A stretch of DNA of 25,562 nucleotides from Bacteroides sp. UBA7333. GTDB taxonomy: Bacteria > Bacteroidota > Bacteroidia > Bacteroidales > Bacteroidaceae. A program made the translations under genes and the position numbers. Shown piece after piece: positions 7,571 to 18,300 of this stretch. Location: assembly GCA_002471195.1 (NCBI GenBank), contig DKPN01000049.1:31079-56640 (forward strand), written 5' to 3'. The number at the start of each line of letters is the position of its first letter. The first letter of the stretch is position 1. The notes below the pieces were generated by a model. That model saw nothing but the letters and a program-made list of their open reading frames with translations. It did no database searches and had not been told where the DNA came from.

Positions 7571-7578
7571 TTTCTTTG
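7571..7578 (+). promoter_or_regulatory. Possible -7 box of the BASS transporter gene
   Basis: TTTCTTTG differs from TAnnTTTG at one base and lies 28 bp before the ATG at 7607. If it is the promoter, the TTG at 7568 is upstream of the transcript and cannot be the start codon. Confidence 0.3.
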
Positions 7579-7606
7579 TGCAAAAAATGAAATATACAAT
7601 AATTTA

Positions 7607-8500
7607 ATGCTGCAATTATTAAAAAACTGGACACTGCCAATTGCTATGTTAATAGGCTGTGTTACCTATCAATGGACGATTCAATTATATCCTTTGACCC
7701 CTTATCTTATTTTTACAATGTTGTTATTAACATTTTGCAAAATATCGCCGAAAGAACTCAAACCTCGTATTTGGCACATCTGGTTTTTAATAATTCAATA
7801 TGTCGGTGGCCTAGCTGTTTACTTCATTTTGGCTCATTTTAATAAAGTCTTGGCACAAGGAGCAATGATATGCATTATATGCCCCACAGCAACAGCTGCA
7901 GCCGTTATCACTTCAAAGTTAGGTGGAAATGCTGCAAGTGTAACTACATATACCTTGATGGCTAATATTGGCACAGCCATAGCTATTCCAATTATTTTCC
8001 CTATTATTGACTCTCATGCTAATCTTCATTTTATTGATGCTTTTTTAATGATTCTAAGTAAAATATTTCCGTTATTAATTTGTCCTTTTTTACTTGCCAC
8101 TTTATTAAGAAAATTGATGCCCAATGTTCACAAAAAAATAATGAGTTTGCATGAATTAGCTTTTTATTTATGGGCTATTTCATTGGCTATTGTAACAGCA
8201 AAAACTCTTGATTCGATCTTAAACTTTAAAGTCGATGGTATTACCGAAATATTCATTGCATTCTTCGCTTTACTAGCCTGTGCTTTACAATTTATATTAG
8301 GAAAAACTATCGGTGGAATCTATAATGATAGAATCAGTGGTGGACAGGCTTTGGGACAAAAGAATACAATTCTAGCTATATGGATGGCGCATACTTATTT
8401 AAATCCTATATCTTCGATTGGTCCTGGAAGCTATGTCTTGTGGCAAAATATAATGAACAGTTGGCAACTGTGGAAAACTCAAAAAGATAAGCGAAAGTAG
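7607..8500 (+). CDS. BASS-type transporter (bile acid:sodium symporter superfamily)
   Basis: This is an inner-membrane protein of 297 residues with about nine to ten hydrophobic segments. The block ICPTATAAAVITSKLGG, a Gly/Pro-containing kinked segment, and the late GQALGQKNTILAIWMA block are the paired crossover-helix regions of BASS carriers. The C-terminus LNPISSIGPGSYVLWQN is typical of the Bacteroidetes branch. The substrate cannot be read from sequence; organic anions such as pantoate or 2-oxo acids, or bile acids, are known for the superfamily. A TTG 39 bp upstream is in frame, but the peptide it would add (MFLCAKNEIYNNL) is polar and unlike the family, so the ATG is chosen. It converges on nifJ. 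The neighbouring PFOR hints at no firm substrate. Confidence 0.82.
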   Translation: MLQLLKNWTLPIAMLIGCVTYQWTIQLYPLTPYLIFTMLLLTFCKISPKELKPRIWHIWFLIIQYVGGLAVYFILAHFNKVLAQGAMICIICPTATAAAVITSKLGGNAASVTTYTLMANIGTAIAIPIIFPIIDSHANLHFIDAFLMILSKIFPLLICPFLLATLLRKLMPNVHKKIMSLHELAFYLWAISLAIVTAKTLDSILNFKVDGITEIFIAFFALLACALQFILGKTIGGIYNDRISGGQALGQKNTILAIWMAHTYLNPISSIGPGSYVLWQNIMNSWQLWKTQKDKRK

Positions 8501-8527
8501 ATACGACGTCTATTTTCGTTTATCTTT
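8483..8527. terminator. Long hairpin spanning the transporter stop codon, probable bidirectional terminator
   Basis: Two 19-nt arms (8483-8501 and 8509-8527) pair across the loop TACGACG. On the plus strand both non-Watson-Crick positions are G-U pairs, so all 19 positions can pair. The ends are AAAGATA and TATCTTT. It lies between convergent genes and includes the transporter TAG (8498-8500). It has no long U-tract after the stem, so it may act partly as a 3'-end stabiliser. Confidence 0.65.
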
Positions 8528-8534
8528 AAAGTAT

Positions 8535-11500
8535 TTACATAGTGCTATCTTTTTTTGAAAGAATACTAAATTCATTATTACAATTGTCTTTTAATCCTTG
8601 ACGCAGAATTTTAGCCTCATCGGGCATAGTCTGCATTAAATCAGCATATCTATTTTCTCCATCAAGCAATAAATCCAAACTATCATCGGGTTGTTTATAA
8701 TCAACTGTCAAAGGGTTTTTGCCTTGTTTACTAAGTTCTGGATTGAATCGATATAACGGCCAATAGCCAGCCAGCACAGCTGATTTCGATTCGAGCATGC
8801 TATTCCCCATTCCTTTTTTTATACCCCAATTAATACATGGACATAATGCTATTACAATGGATGGACCATTATGTGTTTCAGCCTCTACTAAAGCATTGAT
8901 GGCTTGCGGCATATTAGCTCCCATTGAGATAGAAGCTACATAAACATTATCATAAATCATCATCATTCGTCCCAAGTCTTTTCTATTCGTACGCTTTCCC
9001 GCTGATGAAAATTTTGTCACTGCTCCTAGTGGTGTAGCTTTTGATGTTTGTCCACCGGTATTTGAATAACACTCTGTATCGAGAACTAATATATTTATAT
9101 TTTGTCCAGAAGCGATAACATGGTCTAAACCATCAAAGTCTATATCGTATGCCCATCCGTCTCCTCCAACGATCCATATTGATTTCTTTCCCAACAAATC
9201 AGCATTGTCAATTATATCTTTATATATTTCATTTGTTGGTTGAGCTTTTAAGATATCTGTGAGTTTTTGTCCATAAATATATGATTTATTATCATCATCC
9301 ATATTTATTCTCCATTCATTTAGAGCCTCTTTAACCTCATTCGATAAGTTTTCAATAGCTATTGCACTTTCAACTGATGTTTTCAAACTAATGCGCCGTT
9401 TATCAATAGCATTTGCTATTCCGTATCCATATTCGGCATTGTCTTCGAAAAGCGAATTTCCCCATGCCGGGCCTCTTCCATCTCGACGAGTGGTATAAGG
9501 CATACTTGGCATGCTAGCTCCCCATATCGAACTACATCCAGTAGCATTGGCTATGATTAGTCGTTCACCAAAAAGTTGAGTTAATAATTTTACATGAGGA
9601 GTTTCACCGCATCCGGCACATGCCCCCGAAAATTCAAGTAAAGGTTGTTGAAGTTGCGAACCTTTTATTGAATTTCGAGGCAAAAGCGTATCTTTTATTG
9701 TAATATGAGCGGTGGCAAATGATAGGTTTATTTTTTGTATCTCTTTTTGGCTTTCCAGCGGTTTCATCGTTAATGCTTTTCCGGGGCAAACCAATGCGCA
9801 CGATCCACAACCCATACAATCTTCCGGATAGTTTTGAATACGATAATTTAAACCCGATAATGCAGGTCCGCTTGCTTTTTTCGTAATAAAAGTCGATGGT
9901 GCATTTTTTATTTCATCATCAGTACCTAAAAACGGACGGATAGCCGCATGTGGACATACCAATGAACATTGTGTACATTGAATACAATTGTCTACATTCC
10001 ATTCAGGAGTTAGAATAGCGACTCCTCGTTTCTCATAAGCTGTTGTGCCAACGGGCATTATGCCATCGGGAGGGAATACAGAAACTGGAAGCTCATCACC
10101 TTTTAATGCCAATATGGGCATTGAAATATTTGATATAAATTTCGGTACATCATCCATTTCTGTTGGTTCTTCTTTTGCATTCATCCATTCATTCGGATAA
10201 TTGATGGATATTAATTCGTTAGCCACTTTATCAATCGCATTGAAGTTCATATCGACAACCGATTGTCCTTTCGAAGCATAACTCTTTGCAATGCTTTCCT
10301 TTAGAAATTGTATCGCTTTACCATAATCGATAATATTAGTTAATTTAAAAAATGCTGTTTGCATTATCATGTTAATGCGCACGCCCAAACCCACTTCGGA
10401 TGCTATTTTAATAGCATCAATATTATAGAATCGAACTTTCTTAATCGCTATTATACGACGCATTTGAGCCGGAAGCATGCGATTCATATCTTCGAGTGAC
10501 CATGATGAATTAAGTATAAAAATTCCATTCTCTTTTATATTCTTAAGTACATCAAATTTACTCACATAACTATCCTTATGACATGCAATGTAATCTGCAT
10601 CGGTTATTAGATATGACGATTGTATCGGTTTTTCACCAAATCGAATATTTGATATTGTATAGCCGCCCGATTTCTTTGAATCATATGTGAAATAGGCTTG
10701 TGTATATAAGTCTGTATTCTCATCAATAATATTTGCAGCTTGTTTGTTTGCACTAATTGTACCATCAGATCCAAAGCCATAAAAGATGCATTGGATAATA
10801 TCTTTCGGAAGGGTTGTTACTTGTTCATTTATAGGCAACGATAAATGCGTAACATCATCATTGATTCCTATAGTAAAGCTAGTAGAAGGATGTTGTTCCA
10901 TCATGTTTGCATATACAGCATTTACCATACTTGGATTAAACTCTTTCGAACTCAAACCATATCTACCACCTATCACTTTAATGGATAATTCACTATTATT
11001 TATCGCCGTACAAATATCCATGAATAAAGGTTCACCCTGTGCTCCCGGTTCTTTACAGCGGTCTAGTGCACACAATACTTTTGTACTAAGAGGAATTGCA
11101 TTAAGAAGATGTTTGGCCGAAAAAGGTCTATAAAGTCTCACTTTAATTAAGCCAACTTTCATGTGTTGTTTCAACAAATAGTTGACAGTTTCTTCAATAA
11201 CATTGCAACTTGACGCCATAGAAATAATTACATATTCCGCATTAGGATCACCCACATAATCAAAGAGTTTGTATTCCCTTCCGGTTAGTCGATTTATTTT
11301 TTTCATATTTTCATCCACTATATCCGGCAATGCTTGATAATATTTATTGGCTGCTTCTCGATTTTGAAAGTAGACATCGGGATTTTGAGCCGTACCTCTA
11401 ATGTTTGGATGATCGGGATTCATCGCTCTCGATCTAAACTGTTTTACATTCTCCCAGTTGACTAATTTTTTAATATCTTCATAGGCTATTGTCTCAATGG

Positions 11501-12044
11501 TAGTCATTTCATTTGATGTTCTAAAGGCATCAAAAAAGTGTATAAACGGTACCGAACCATCGATAGATGATAAATGAGCCACTAATGATAAGTCCATGCA
11601 CTCTTGAACCGATGAAGAGGCCAACATTGCAAACCCAGTTGAACGGCATGTCATCACATCTTGATGATCGCCAAAAATGGATAGGGCATGAGTTGATAAT
11701 GAACGAGCTGCTACATGAAATACCGTAGGTAATAATTCTCCGGAAATTTTATACATGTTAGGTATCATCAACATTAAACCTTGAGAAGCTGTGAATGTGG
11801 TTGTTAGTGCCCCGCCTACCAAACTACCATGTGTAGCACCGGCTGCACCTTTTTCAGATTGTAGTTCGCGCACAGTCATCGTTTGTTCTAGAATATTTAA
11901 TCGTCCATTTGTACACCATTGATCAGCCAGTTCACCCATTTCAGAAGCCGGTGATATTGGAAACACAGTAGCGATTTCAGACAAGGCATATGCGATATGC
12001 GTGGTTGCATCGCAGCCATTCATTATTTTTCTGTTTGATTGCAT
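8535..12044 (-). CDS. nifJ: Pyruvate:ferredoxin (flavodoxin) oxidoreductase
   Basis: PFOR converts pyruvate and CoA to acetyl-CoA, CO2 and reduced ferredoxin, the central pyruvate step of anaerobes. This single-chain homodimeric type has 1169 residues. The N-terminal pyruvate-binding domain has E64 (SEKGAAGA) and R114, at the same positions as in the Desulfovibrio africanus enzyme; position 31 is Ser instead of Thr. The CoA-binding and gamma domains span about 260-630. Two [4Fe-4S] motifs follow: C687/C690/C693/C697 and C743/C746/C749/C753. The proximal cluster is held by C809, C812, C837 and C1068 or C1070. The thiamine diphosphate motif is GDGWAYDID (961-969) with N995 in SNTGG. It is transcribed alone, convergent with the transporter gene. 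No strong promoter match was found in the 121 bp upstream. Confidence 0.96.
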   Translation of the reverse strand: MQSNRKIMNGCDATTHIAYALSEIATVFPISPASEMGELADQWCTNGRLNILEQTMTVRELQSEKGAAGATHGSLVGGALTTTFTASQGLMLMIPNMYKISGELLPTVFHVAARSLSTHALSIFGDHQDVMTCRSTGFAMLASSSVQECMDLSLVAHLSSIDGSVPFIHFFDAFRTSNEMTTIETIAYEDIKKLVNWENVKQFRSRAMNPDHPNIRGTAQNPDVYFQNREAANKYYQALPDIVDENMKKINRLTGREYKLFDYVGDPNAEYVIISMASSCNVIEETVNYLLKQHMKVGLIKVRLYRPFSAKHLLNAIPLSTKVLCALDRCKEPGAQGEPLFMDICTAINNSELSIKVIGGRYGLSSKEFNPSMVNAVYANMMEQHPSTSFTIGINDDVTHLSLPINEQVTTLPKDIIQCIFYGFGSDGTISANKQAANIIDENTDLYTQAYFTYDSKKSGGYTISNIRFGEKPIQSSYLITDADYIACHKDSYVSKFDVLKNIKENGIFILNSSWSLEDMNRMLPAQMRRIIAIKKVRFYNIDAIKIASEVGLGVRINMIMQTAFFKLTNIIDYGKAIQFLKESIAKSYASKGQSVVDMNFNAIDKVANELISINYPNEWMNAKEEPTEMDDVPKFISNISMPILALKGDELPVSVFPPDGIMPVGTTAYEKRGVAILTPEWNVDNCIQCTQCSLVCPHAAIRPFLGTDDEIKNAPSTFITKKASGPALSGLNYRIQNYPEDCMGCGSCALVCPGKALTMKPLESQKEIQKINLSFATAHITIKDTLLPRNSIKGSQLQQPLLEFSGACAGCGETPHVKLLTQLFGERLIIANATGCSSIWGASMPSMPYTTRRDGRGPAWGNSLFEDNAEYGYGIANAIDKRRISLKTSVESAIAIENLSNEVKEALNEWRINMDDDNKSYIYGQKLTDILKAQPTNEIYKDIIDNADLLGKKSIWIVGGDGWAYDIDFDGLDHVIASGQNINILVLDTECYSNTGGQTSKATPLGAVTKFSSAGKRTNRKDLGRMMMIYDNVYVASISMGANMPQAINALVEAETHNGPSIVIALCPCINWGIKKGMGNSMLESKSAVLAGYWPLYRFNPELSKQGKNPLTVDYKQPDDSLDLLLDGENRYADLMQTMPDEAKILRQGLKDNCNNEFSILSKKDSTM

Positions 12045-12122
12045 AACATTGGTATTAATGATGTATAAAACAGAAAACTAAAACTTTAAGTTCAGAGTCA
12101 AGGTTTGCTAATGCAATCTATT

Positions 12123-12165
12123 AAAAAATTCACTCCATCCGATATACGCAAGAAGTATAAATGGA
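12123..12165 (-). terminator. Possible terminator of the efflux/two-component operon
   Basis: On the minus strand, directly after the response-regulator stop codon, TCCAT (12161-12165) and TATAC (12155-12159) pair with GTATA (12143-12147) and ATGGA (12134-12138), leaving an asymmetric internal loop and a 7-nt hairpin loop. A run of six U (12128-12123) follows about 5 nt later. The stem is imperfect and AT-rich. Confidence 0.4.
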
Positions 12166-12945
12166 TTAATAGTTGAGCCACATTTTAAACGAAGTCACCT
12201 TTTCCTCACTAATGGTCACTGTTGTTTTGAAAGAGGGTTTAAGAAAAATGCACAACTTTCCATTGAAATAAGGTTCAATTTTAATGATAGAATGTATCGA
12301 AATAATCATTTGACGATTCGCTCTATAAAAAACATCAGGATTCAACTGCTCTAAGAGTTTATTTAAACTTAAATCAATAATATGCTCTTCTTTATTGTAA
12401 GTTACTGCAAAAGTTATTTTATTTTCAGAGTAAAAATAGGCGATGTCATCTATTTGTAAAGGCCGATATTTATCGATGCCAGCTACAAGAAAACGAGTCC
12501 GATATTTTTTATTTTTATTTTGCAGACTATCTAATATGTGTTCAATATACTCATTGGATATTGTTTGTTTTTTACCAATAAGCGCTTCATATTTTGCAAT
12601 TGAATTGTTCAAACGAGTTTCGTCTATGGGTTTTAATATATAATCGATGCTGTTTACGTTGAATGCACGAATGGCATACTCATCATAAGCAGTAGTAAAT
12701 ATAATGATTGAGCTAGGACGCGCTTGCTCTATGAAGTCGAACGAGACTCCATCAGAAAGTTCAATATCTAAAAATATAATATCGGGGTGTTGATGATTCT
12801 TGAACCACTCTACCGACTCTTCAATACTACCCGGCAAAACTGTAATTTGCCATTCAGGTCTTATTTTTTGAATCATAGATGCCAGCAACCGTGCTGCTGG
12901 AATTTCATCTTCAATTATAACGGCTTGTATAGTTGATCTATTCAT
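12166..12945 (-). CDS. LytTR-family response regulator
   Basis: This is a cytoplasmic DNA-binding response regulator of 259 residues. The receiver domain (about 6-125) has the acidic pair E12/D13, phospho-acceptor D60 in FLDIELSDG, T84 or T85 in FTTAY, and K105 in LKP, so all switch residues are present. The LytTR DNA-binding domain (about 150-255) includes the FLVAGIDKYRPLQIDDIAYF and RANRQMIISIHSI blocks. Its start codon overlaps the histidine-kinase stop by 4 nt (ATGA on the minus strand), so the two are translationally coupled and almost certainly partners. As the last gene of the efflux operon it probably controls that operon. Confidence 0.93.
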   Translation of the reverse strand: MNRSTIQAVIIEDEIPAARLLASMIQKIRPEWQITVLPGSIEESVEWFKNHQHPDIIFLDIELSDGVSFDFIEQARPSSIIIFTTAYDEYAIRAFNVNSIDYILKPIDETRLNNSIAKYEALIGKKQTISNEYIEHILDSLQNKNKKYRTRFLVAGIDKYRPLQIDDIAYFYSENKITFAVTYNKEEHIIDLSLNKLLEQLNPDVFYRANRQMIISIHSIIKIEPYFNGKLCIFLKPSFKTTVTISEEKVTSFKMWLNY

Positions 12946-13970
12946 GATAATGGAACTTTTACAGTAAACAAATTATTCTCATTACTGATTTGTATATCTT
13001 TACCTATCATCAGCTTGCATCGTTTAGACAAATTGGATAATCCGACTCCTGATATTGAACTATTTTTTTTAGGTATCATCGGATTGCTAACGATCAATTC
13101 ACCATGAGTTGCACTAATCTTTATATTCATGGGTCGATTCTGAGATATGCTATTATGTTTTATCACATTTTCAATTAACAATTGTAGGGTTAATGGAGGA
13201 AGTACACAATCCTTCAACTCTTCTGCAATATTGAGATTACATACAATGCAGTCGCCCAATCGCACTTTATGCAGAAACAGATATGCATTCAAAAACTCTA
13301 ATTCATCATTCAAAGTTACCATGGTTTTATTTTGACTTTGCAATACATATCGGTATACGTCCGATAACTTTTGTGTAAATGTTACTGCATTTTTAGGACT
13401 ATACTCAATTTCGGCAATCAAGGTGTTTAAACTGTTGAATAAGAAATGTGGATTAAGTTGCTGTTGCAATGCCTTGTATTGAGCATTGGTATTCTCTTTC
13501 TGAAGTTCTGCCGTTTGTGTTTGTAATACCAAACTTCTTTTCATCGAACGATTGGCCAATGCTAAGCCCACAACTACCAACTCAATGAGCCATACCAATA
13601 ACAATATTTTTAAGCCTCCTTTCGGAAAAGTAAAAATGTACGGGTCTTTTAACAGTAGCTTTCCCACTACTAGCAATCCATAATTCAATAATAAAAACAT
13701 TAGCATCATCCCAATGTATATCATCGCAATACGCCATTTCTTTCGGATGTTGATGGTATACTGTCGGTTTATCCATGAGGTGATATGTATGGTGCTAAAG
13801 CCTAAAAAGTTGAATGCCAGCATAAAAAAAAGACAAATAGCTGCCGATGATATCTCATCGGGTACACGTTCGGGGATAGGAGTGAAGTTATACAATAATA
13901 AATACGAGAATACTCCTAATCCGGTGAATAAGACACTGTATATTAATTTATCTTTTTGCTTATTATTCAT
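12942..13970 (-). CDS. LytS/YehU-like sensor histidine kinase
   Basis: This inner-membrane kinase has 342 residues. Four hydrophobic segments lie at about 10-27, 42-62, 80-104 and 119-140, with almost no periplasmic domain, so any signal is probably sensed in or near the membrane. A short coiled coil (about 148-170) leads to the His_kinase block QLNPHFLFNSLNTL with phospho-acceptor H175. The ATPase part has the N-box ENVIKHN (267-273) and a G-box GVGLSNL (308-314). It follows the TolC-like gene by 25 bp and overlaps the regulator gene by 4 nt. The stimulus is unknown; context suggests envelope stress or a pump substrate. Confidence 0.92.
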   Translation of the reverse strand: MNNKQKDKLIYSVLFTGLGVFSYLLLYNFTPIPERVPDEISSAAICLFFMLAFNFLGFSTIHITSWINRQYTINIRKKWRIAMIYIGMMLMFLLLNYGLLVVGKLLLKDPYIFTFPKGGLKILLLVWLIELVVVGLALANRSMKRSLVLQTQTAELQKENTNAQYKALQQQLNPHFLFNSLNTLIAEIEYSPKNAVTFTQKLSDVYRYVLQSQNKTMVTLNDELEFLNAYLFLHKVRLGDCIVCNLNIAEELKDCVLPPLTLQLLIENVIKHNSISQNRPMNIKISATHGELIVSNPMIPKKNSSISGVGLSNLSKRCKLMIGKDIQISNENNLFTVKVPLS

Positions 13971-13995
13971 GATGAATACTTTGATGTCAAATGTA

Positions 13996-15309
13996 TCAAT
14001 TTATTGCCATATTATTATATTCATTGGTGGCTTTTAACAAGGTGGCATAATTGATTTGTGCCGAAGCTTTCGCTTGAACAAAATTGATTTGTGCAGCTTG
14101 TCTATATGTTTGTGCATCGATTAATTCGACAATCGAATTTTTGCCTTCGTAATATCGCTCCAATGCTTGACTTTCGTTTTCATATGCTTTAAGCAAAGAG
14201 TTCTCCGTCAGTTCAATCTGTTTAATCGACTCTAAAAGTGAAGTATATGCCGTTTGAATTTCTAAGTGAACTCCATCTTCCACTTTATGCAATTGGTCAT
14301 TGGCCATTCCAATTTTATACTTCGAAGCCCGCTTTTCATTACGTCGTTTTCCCCATTCAAAAATAGGAACCGATAGCTTAGCATATATTGCATAATTAGG
14401 ATCCAAATCTTTTTTAAAGTTATAGCCCGGCGACGAATAACTACCATCTACACCTACCGACATTTTAGGCATAAACCTCGATTGGTTTAATTTTAAATTG
14501 CTTTGAGCCAACTTTACCTCTTCTCGTGCTATTTCAATTTCAGGTCGTATAGGGTTGTCTATCCATTGATTGATTTCTTTAGTCGATATAGAGGCCGGCA
14601 ATGAATCTTCTATCAGTGTTGGTTCCATTAGATTGATGCCTATGATGGAGTTGAGTGCCATACGTCCGGTTTCAAATGTTGTTTTCGCTTGCGAAAGTTG
14701 AAACTCAGCGCTGTTTAGTCTTACCTCCGTCATTAATAAATCTTGTGGATTTGCCATACCTGCTTCCACTCTTTCACCAATTGTTTTTGCCAGTTGCTCA
14801 ATTGTTTGTTTATACTCTTGGGCTATATTTAGTAACTCAAAACGTGCCACCGTGTTCCAATATTGAACATCTGTTTGATAACATACGGATGATTGAATCA
14901 ATTTCACTTGTTCCGAGGCAATCATCTGTTTCTGTTCGGCTATATTGATTGCAGCCAATAGCTGCCCTCCGGTATAAATGGGTTGGCTTATTGTGAGCTG
15001 TCCTCCATAATTAATGTTTCGGCCCTGAAACTCGAAAGGCGATTCGGCATTTGGAAGTTGAAACGAAAGTTCCATAGGATTGCCTGTATATTGAAAGTTG
15101 GCAACACCTGTTAGCTTAGGCTTTAAATCGGCACGTGCCGATTTTTCTATTTCGATGCACGCTGCAATATTTTTCTTTGCCGATCGAAGATCATGATTAT
15201 AATTGAGCGCCATTTTTCGATATGTATCAATAAATGAGCTATCGGTTTGACCATAGCTATTGCATAGAGCAACTAAGGTCAATAATATGGATGTTAAAAT
15301 AAATTTCAT
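13996..15309 (-). CDS. TolC-family outer membrane efflux channel
   Basis: TolC-type proteins form trimeric outer-membrane channels with a long periplasmic helical barrel and act as the exit duct of RND pumps. This one has 437 residues. A signal peptide ends near residue 20 (CNSYGQ). The body shows the duplicated helix-strand-helix pattern of the OEP fold, with long amphipathic helices such as the one around GERVEAGMANPQDLLMTEVRL and its repeat counterpart ENESQALERYYEGKNSIVELIDAQ. There is no lipobox Cys, so it is probably not lipidated. It is third of five genes, 45 bp after the RND pump. Confidence 0.92.
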   Translation of the reverse strand: MKFILTSILLTLVALCNSYGQTDSSFIDTYRKMALNYNHDLRSAKKNIAACIEIEKSARADLKPKLTGVANFQYTGNPMELSFQLPNAESPFEFQGRNINYGGQLTISQPIYTGGQLLAAINIAEQKQMIASEQVKLIQSSVCYQTDVQYWNTVARFELLNIAQEYKQTIEQLAKTIGERVEAGMANPQDLLMTEVRLNSAEFQLSQAKTTFETGRMALNSIIGINLMEPTLIEDSLPASISTKEINQWIDNPIRPEIEIAREEVKLAQSNLKLNQSRFMPKMSVGVDGSYSSPGYNFKKDLDPNYAIYAKLSVPIFEWGKRRNEKRASKYKIGMANDQLHKVEDGVHLEIQTAYTSLLESIKQIELTENSLLKAYENESQALERYYEGKNSIVELIDAQTYRQAAQINFVQAKASAQINYATLLKATNEYNNMAIN

Positions 15310-15354
15310 GTATATTTAATATTACTTCAAAGTTGAATATTGGTTGTGCGTATA

Positions 15355-18300
15355 TTATTGCTCTTTGACTTTATAAAGAAGAGCATATAGCACCGGAGTT
15401 ACAAATAGAGTGAGCAAGGTAGCAAAGGTTAATCCAAAAATGATGGTGGCAGCCATACCGCCAAATGCAATATCAAACAACAGCGGAACCATACCAAATA
15501 TAGTGGTGGTAGCTGCCATTAAAACAGGTCGTGTGCGGCTAACTGTCGATTCAATGATAGCTTTATATATTCCCTCGCCATTTCTATGTTGAATATTGAT
15601 TTCATCAATCAAAACAATGACATTTTTAATAATCATACCCATTAAACCCAACCAGCCTGCAATCGGGAAGAAGCCAAAATCGAATCCGGTAATTAATAGC
15701 CCTACAACCACCCCAATAAGAGATAAAGGCAATATACACAAAATGATCAGTGGTTGTCTGTAATTCCCAAATAGAGCTACCAATACTACGATGAGCATAA
15801 TAAATGCCAGAGGGAAAAATTTGGCTATGGCTTGAAGTGCCTCTCCTTGATCTTTAAACTGCGAATCCCAAAACATTGAATATCCTTCGGGCAATTGAAT
15901 CTCTTCTATCTCTTGGCGAATCTCTTTATGTACTTCAGCCATGGTATATCCCGGTTTAACTCCACACATGGCGGCCATAGAAAGTTGGCGGTTGTAAGTT
16001 CTTATTTGAGGATATTCCCATGTCGTTTCGATGTCTTCGACGAGTTGCGATAAGGGTGCTGAATTCACTCCATTCCATATTGAGAAATTACCTAATGATT
16101 GAGCATCGGTAATATCGGTTTGTGCCGACTTCAATACAACAGGAACTTTTTTCTCATTATCGCGATAAACGCCAATCGGATAGCCATCGTTGATTGATTT
16201 CACCGATTCCATCATCGTTGATTTCCCAATTCCTATAGCTCCTGCTTTGTTGGGATCGTATTTAGGACGTAGCATCATGGTCATATTGCCCCATTCATTA
16301 CGGGCATTATCAACTTTCATATTACGGCGCATAATATCGAGTGCTATACCTGTTAACGAATCTAATACTGCCGCATCAGGTCCAAGGAATCGTGCTTCAA
16401 TGACAGCTTCGGTCAAAGGGCTTAATTCAAACTTGTTTACTTTTACAAACACCTCCGGAAACTTTGAAGGGATATCATTTTGTAAACGCGTATGCAATGC
16501 TCTCGACTCTTTTGACGAATAACATTTTACTAATATTTGGGCATAATTGGATTGTGGCCCAAAAGCAACATTCGAAAGATAATAACGCGGTGGTGTACGG
16601 CCAATGAATGTAGAGACATTTTCTGTTTCCTCTTTTTGTTCTATATATTCCGATATCTCTGATGCTACTCGCTCCATCTCTTCGATACGTGTACCTTCGG
16701 GCATCCACATGTCGACCGTGAAAAATTGTTTGTCTAGCGAAGGGACAAATACCGATGGTATATATCGGAAGCAATATGCCGAGCCGATAAGTAATACTAT
16801 CATTAAACTAATCGTGATGTATTTGTGGCGTACTACGAATCGCAAAGATTTACGAAACTTATCGTAAAACTTACCCGAAAATAATTCTCCTTTTATTTCA
16901 TGAGGGCGAGGACGACGAACAAATTGCTCGATGAAAAATGGAGTTTGGGTCATTGAAAATACCCAACTGAACATTAATGATACTCCAATTACAATCACTA
17001 GCGACGATAATAACTCGCCGGTGATGTGTGGCGAATAATATATAGGTAAAAAAGTAAGAATTGCAATAAAAGTAGCAGCCAACAAAGGGATAGCCGATGA
17101 AGAGCAAGCTCTTAAAATAGCGATACGTTTGCGCATACCACGTTGCATATTGACCAAGGCCGAATCGGATACCACAATAGCGTTGTCAACCAACATTCCC
17201 ATGGCAATAATAATAGCAGCCAACGACATTCGTTGCAATGCTATGCCATTTGCATACATCACAATTAATGTTGCAAATATCGAAAATATTAAACCTGTAC
17301 CTATTAGCAAACCGTTTTTGAATCCGATAAAAAATAGTAATATACCGATTACCGTAATTACCGAAATCACTAAATTGAGTATAAAACCATCGTTAGCTAC
17401 TGCCGATTCATAACCTTGATCATATATTGATGTTAATTCATATCCTTCGGGCATGCTCCCGTTAAAACTATCTACCTTATCTTTTACTTTTTGTGCCATA
17501 TCCACCACATTTCCTGTAGGCACTGTCGATATGGCAATTCCTAACGATGGCTTTCCATCTACATACATTTTATTACCGGTGGGTGTTTGATAAGCCTCTT
17601 TGATCGTTGCTATATCGCCCAGTGTAAAATGTTCTCCACTTCGCGATACGATAGAAAGATTGCGTATATCATCCAAAGCATAAAAATTTCCTGTCGACTC
17701 TATTCGTATACGATGATCGTTTGTTTCGATGGCTCCGGCATCTACCACTTTATTTTGGCTATTAAATGCTTGAGCTATGTCGTTAGGAGTAATGCCGCTT
17801 TGCGACATTACGGCGGGACTTAATATTATATCTATCGTAGGATTTTGTATACCATATATCTCGATTTTTGCTACATCTTTGATTCGTAAAAGCTCATTCT
17901 TAATAATTTTGGCTTGTTGTTCTAATTCTCTATACGTATAACCCTCGCCTGTCAGTCCATAAAATACTCCGAGCACATCACCAAAATCATCGTTTACAAC
18001 CGATACGTTTGTGCCGGCAGGGAGTTTGCTTTGTACATCATTCACCTTTCTGCGTAGTTTATCCCATAGCTGTTGCATCTCATGGGCGCGGGTCTCTTTT
18101 TTTACGTATACGGTTATTTTTGAGAATCCGGCTCTATTTTCTGTTTTCAAATAATAGAGTTCGCCTAATGATTGAATAGCCTCTTCCAATACATCGGTTA
18201 CTTGAGTTTGTACTTCCGATGGAGATGCACCCGGATACGAGGTTAGCACCAACGCTTGTTTAATGGTGAATGGAGCGTCTTCGAGTTTTCCCATATTGAC

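Noticed and set aside
7568..7606. Upstream in-frame TTG as start of the BASS transporter
   Set aside because: The added residues are polar and precede the natural first membrane segment, and a likely -7 box lies after the TTG, so the ATG at 7607 is preferred.
10786..11133. Plus-strand reading frame of 115 residues inside nifJ
   Set aside because: It is antisense to a conserved part of PFOR and shows no recognisable domain. The same applies to the antisense frames inside nrdJ (1187-1483, 1626-1886, 1877-2308), the RND pump and namZ.
12111..12176. 21-residue plus-strand reading frame in the nifJ/response-regulator gap
   Set aside because: It overlaps the end of the response regulator and lies across the probable terminator hairpin; no promoter or recognisable peptide supports it.
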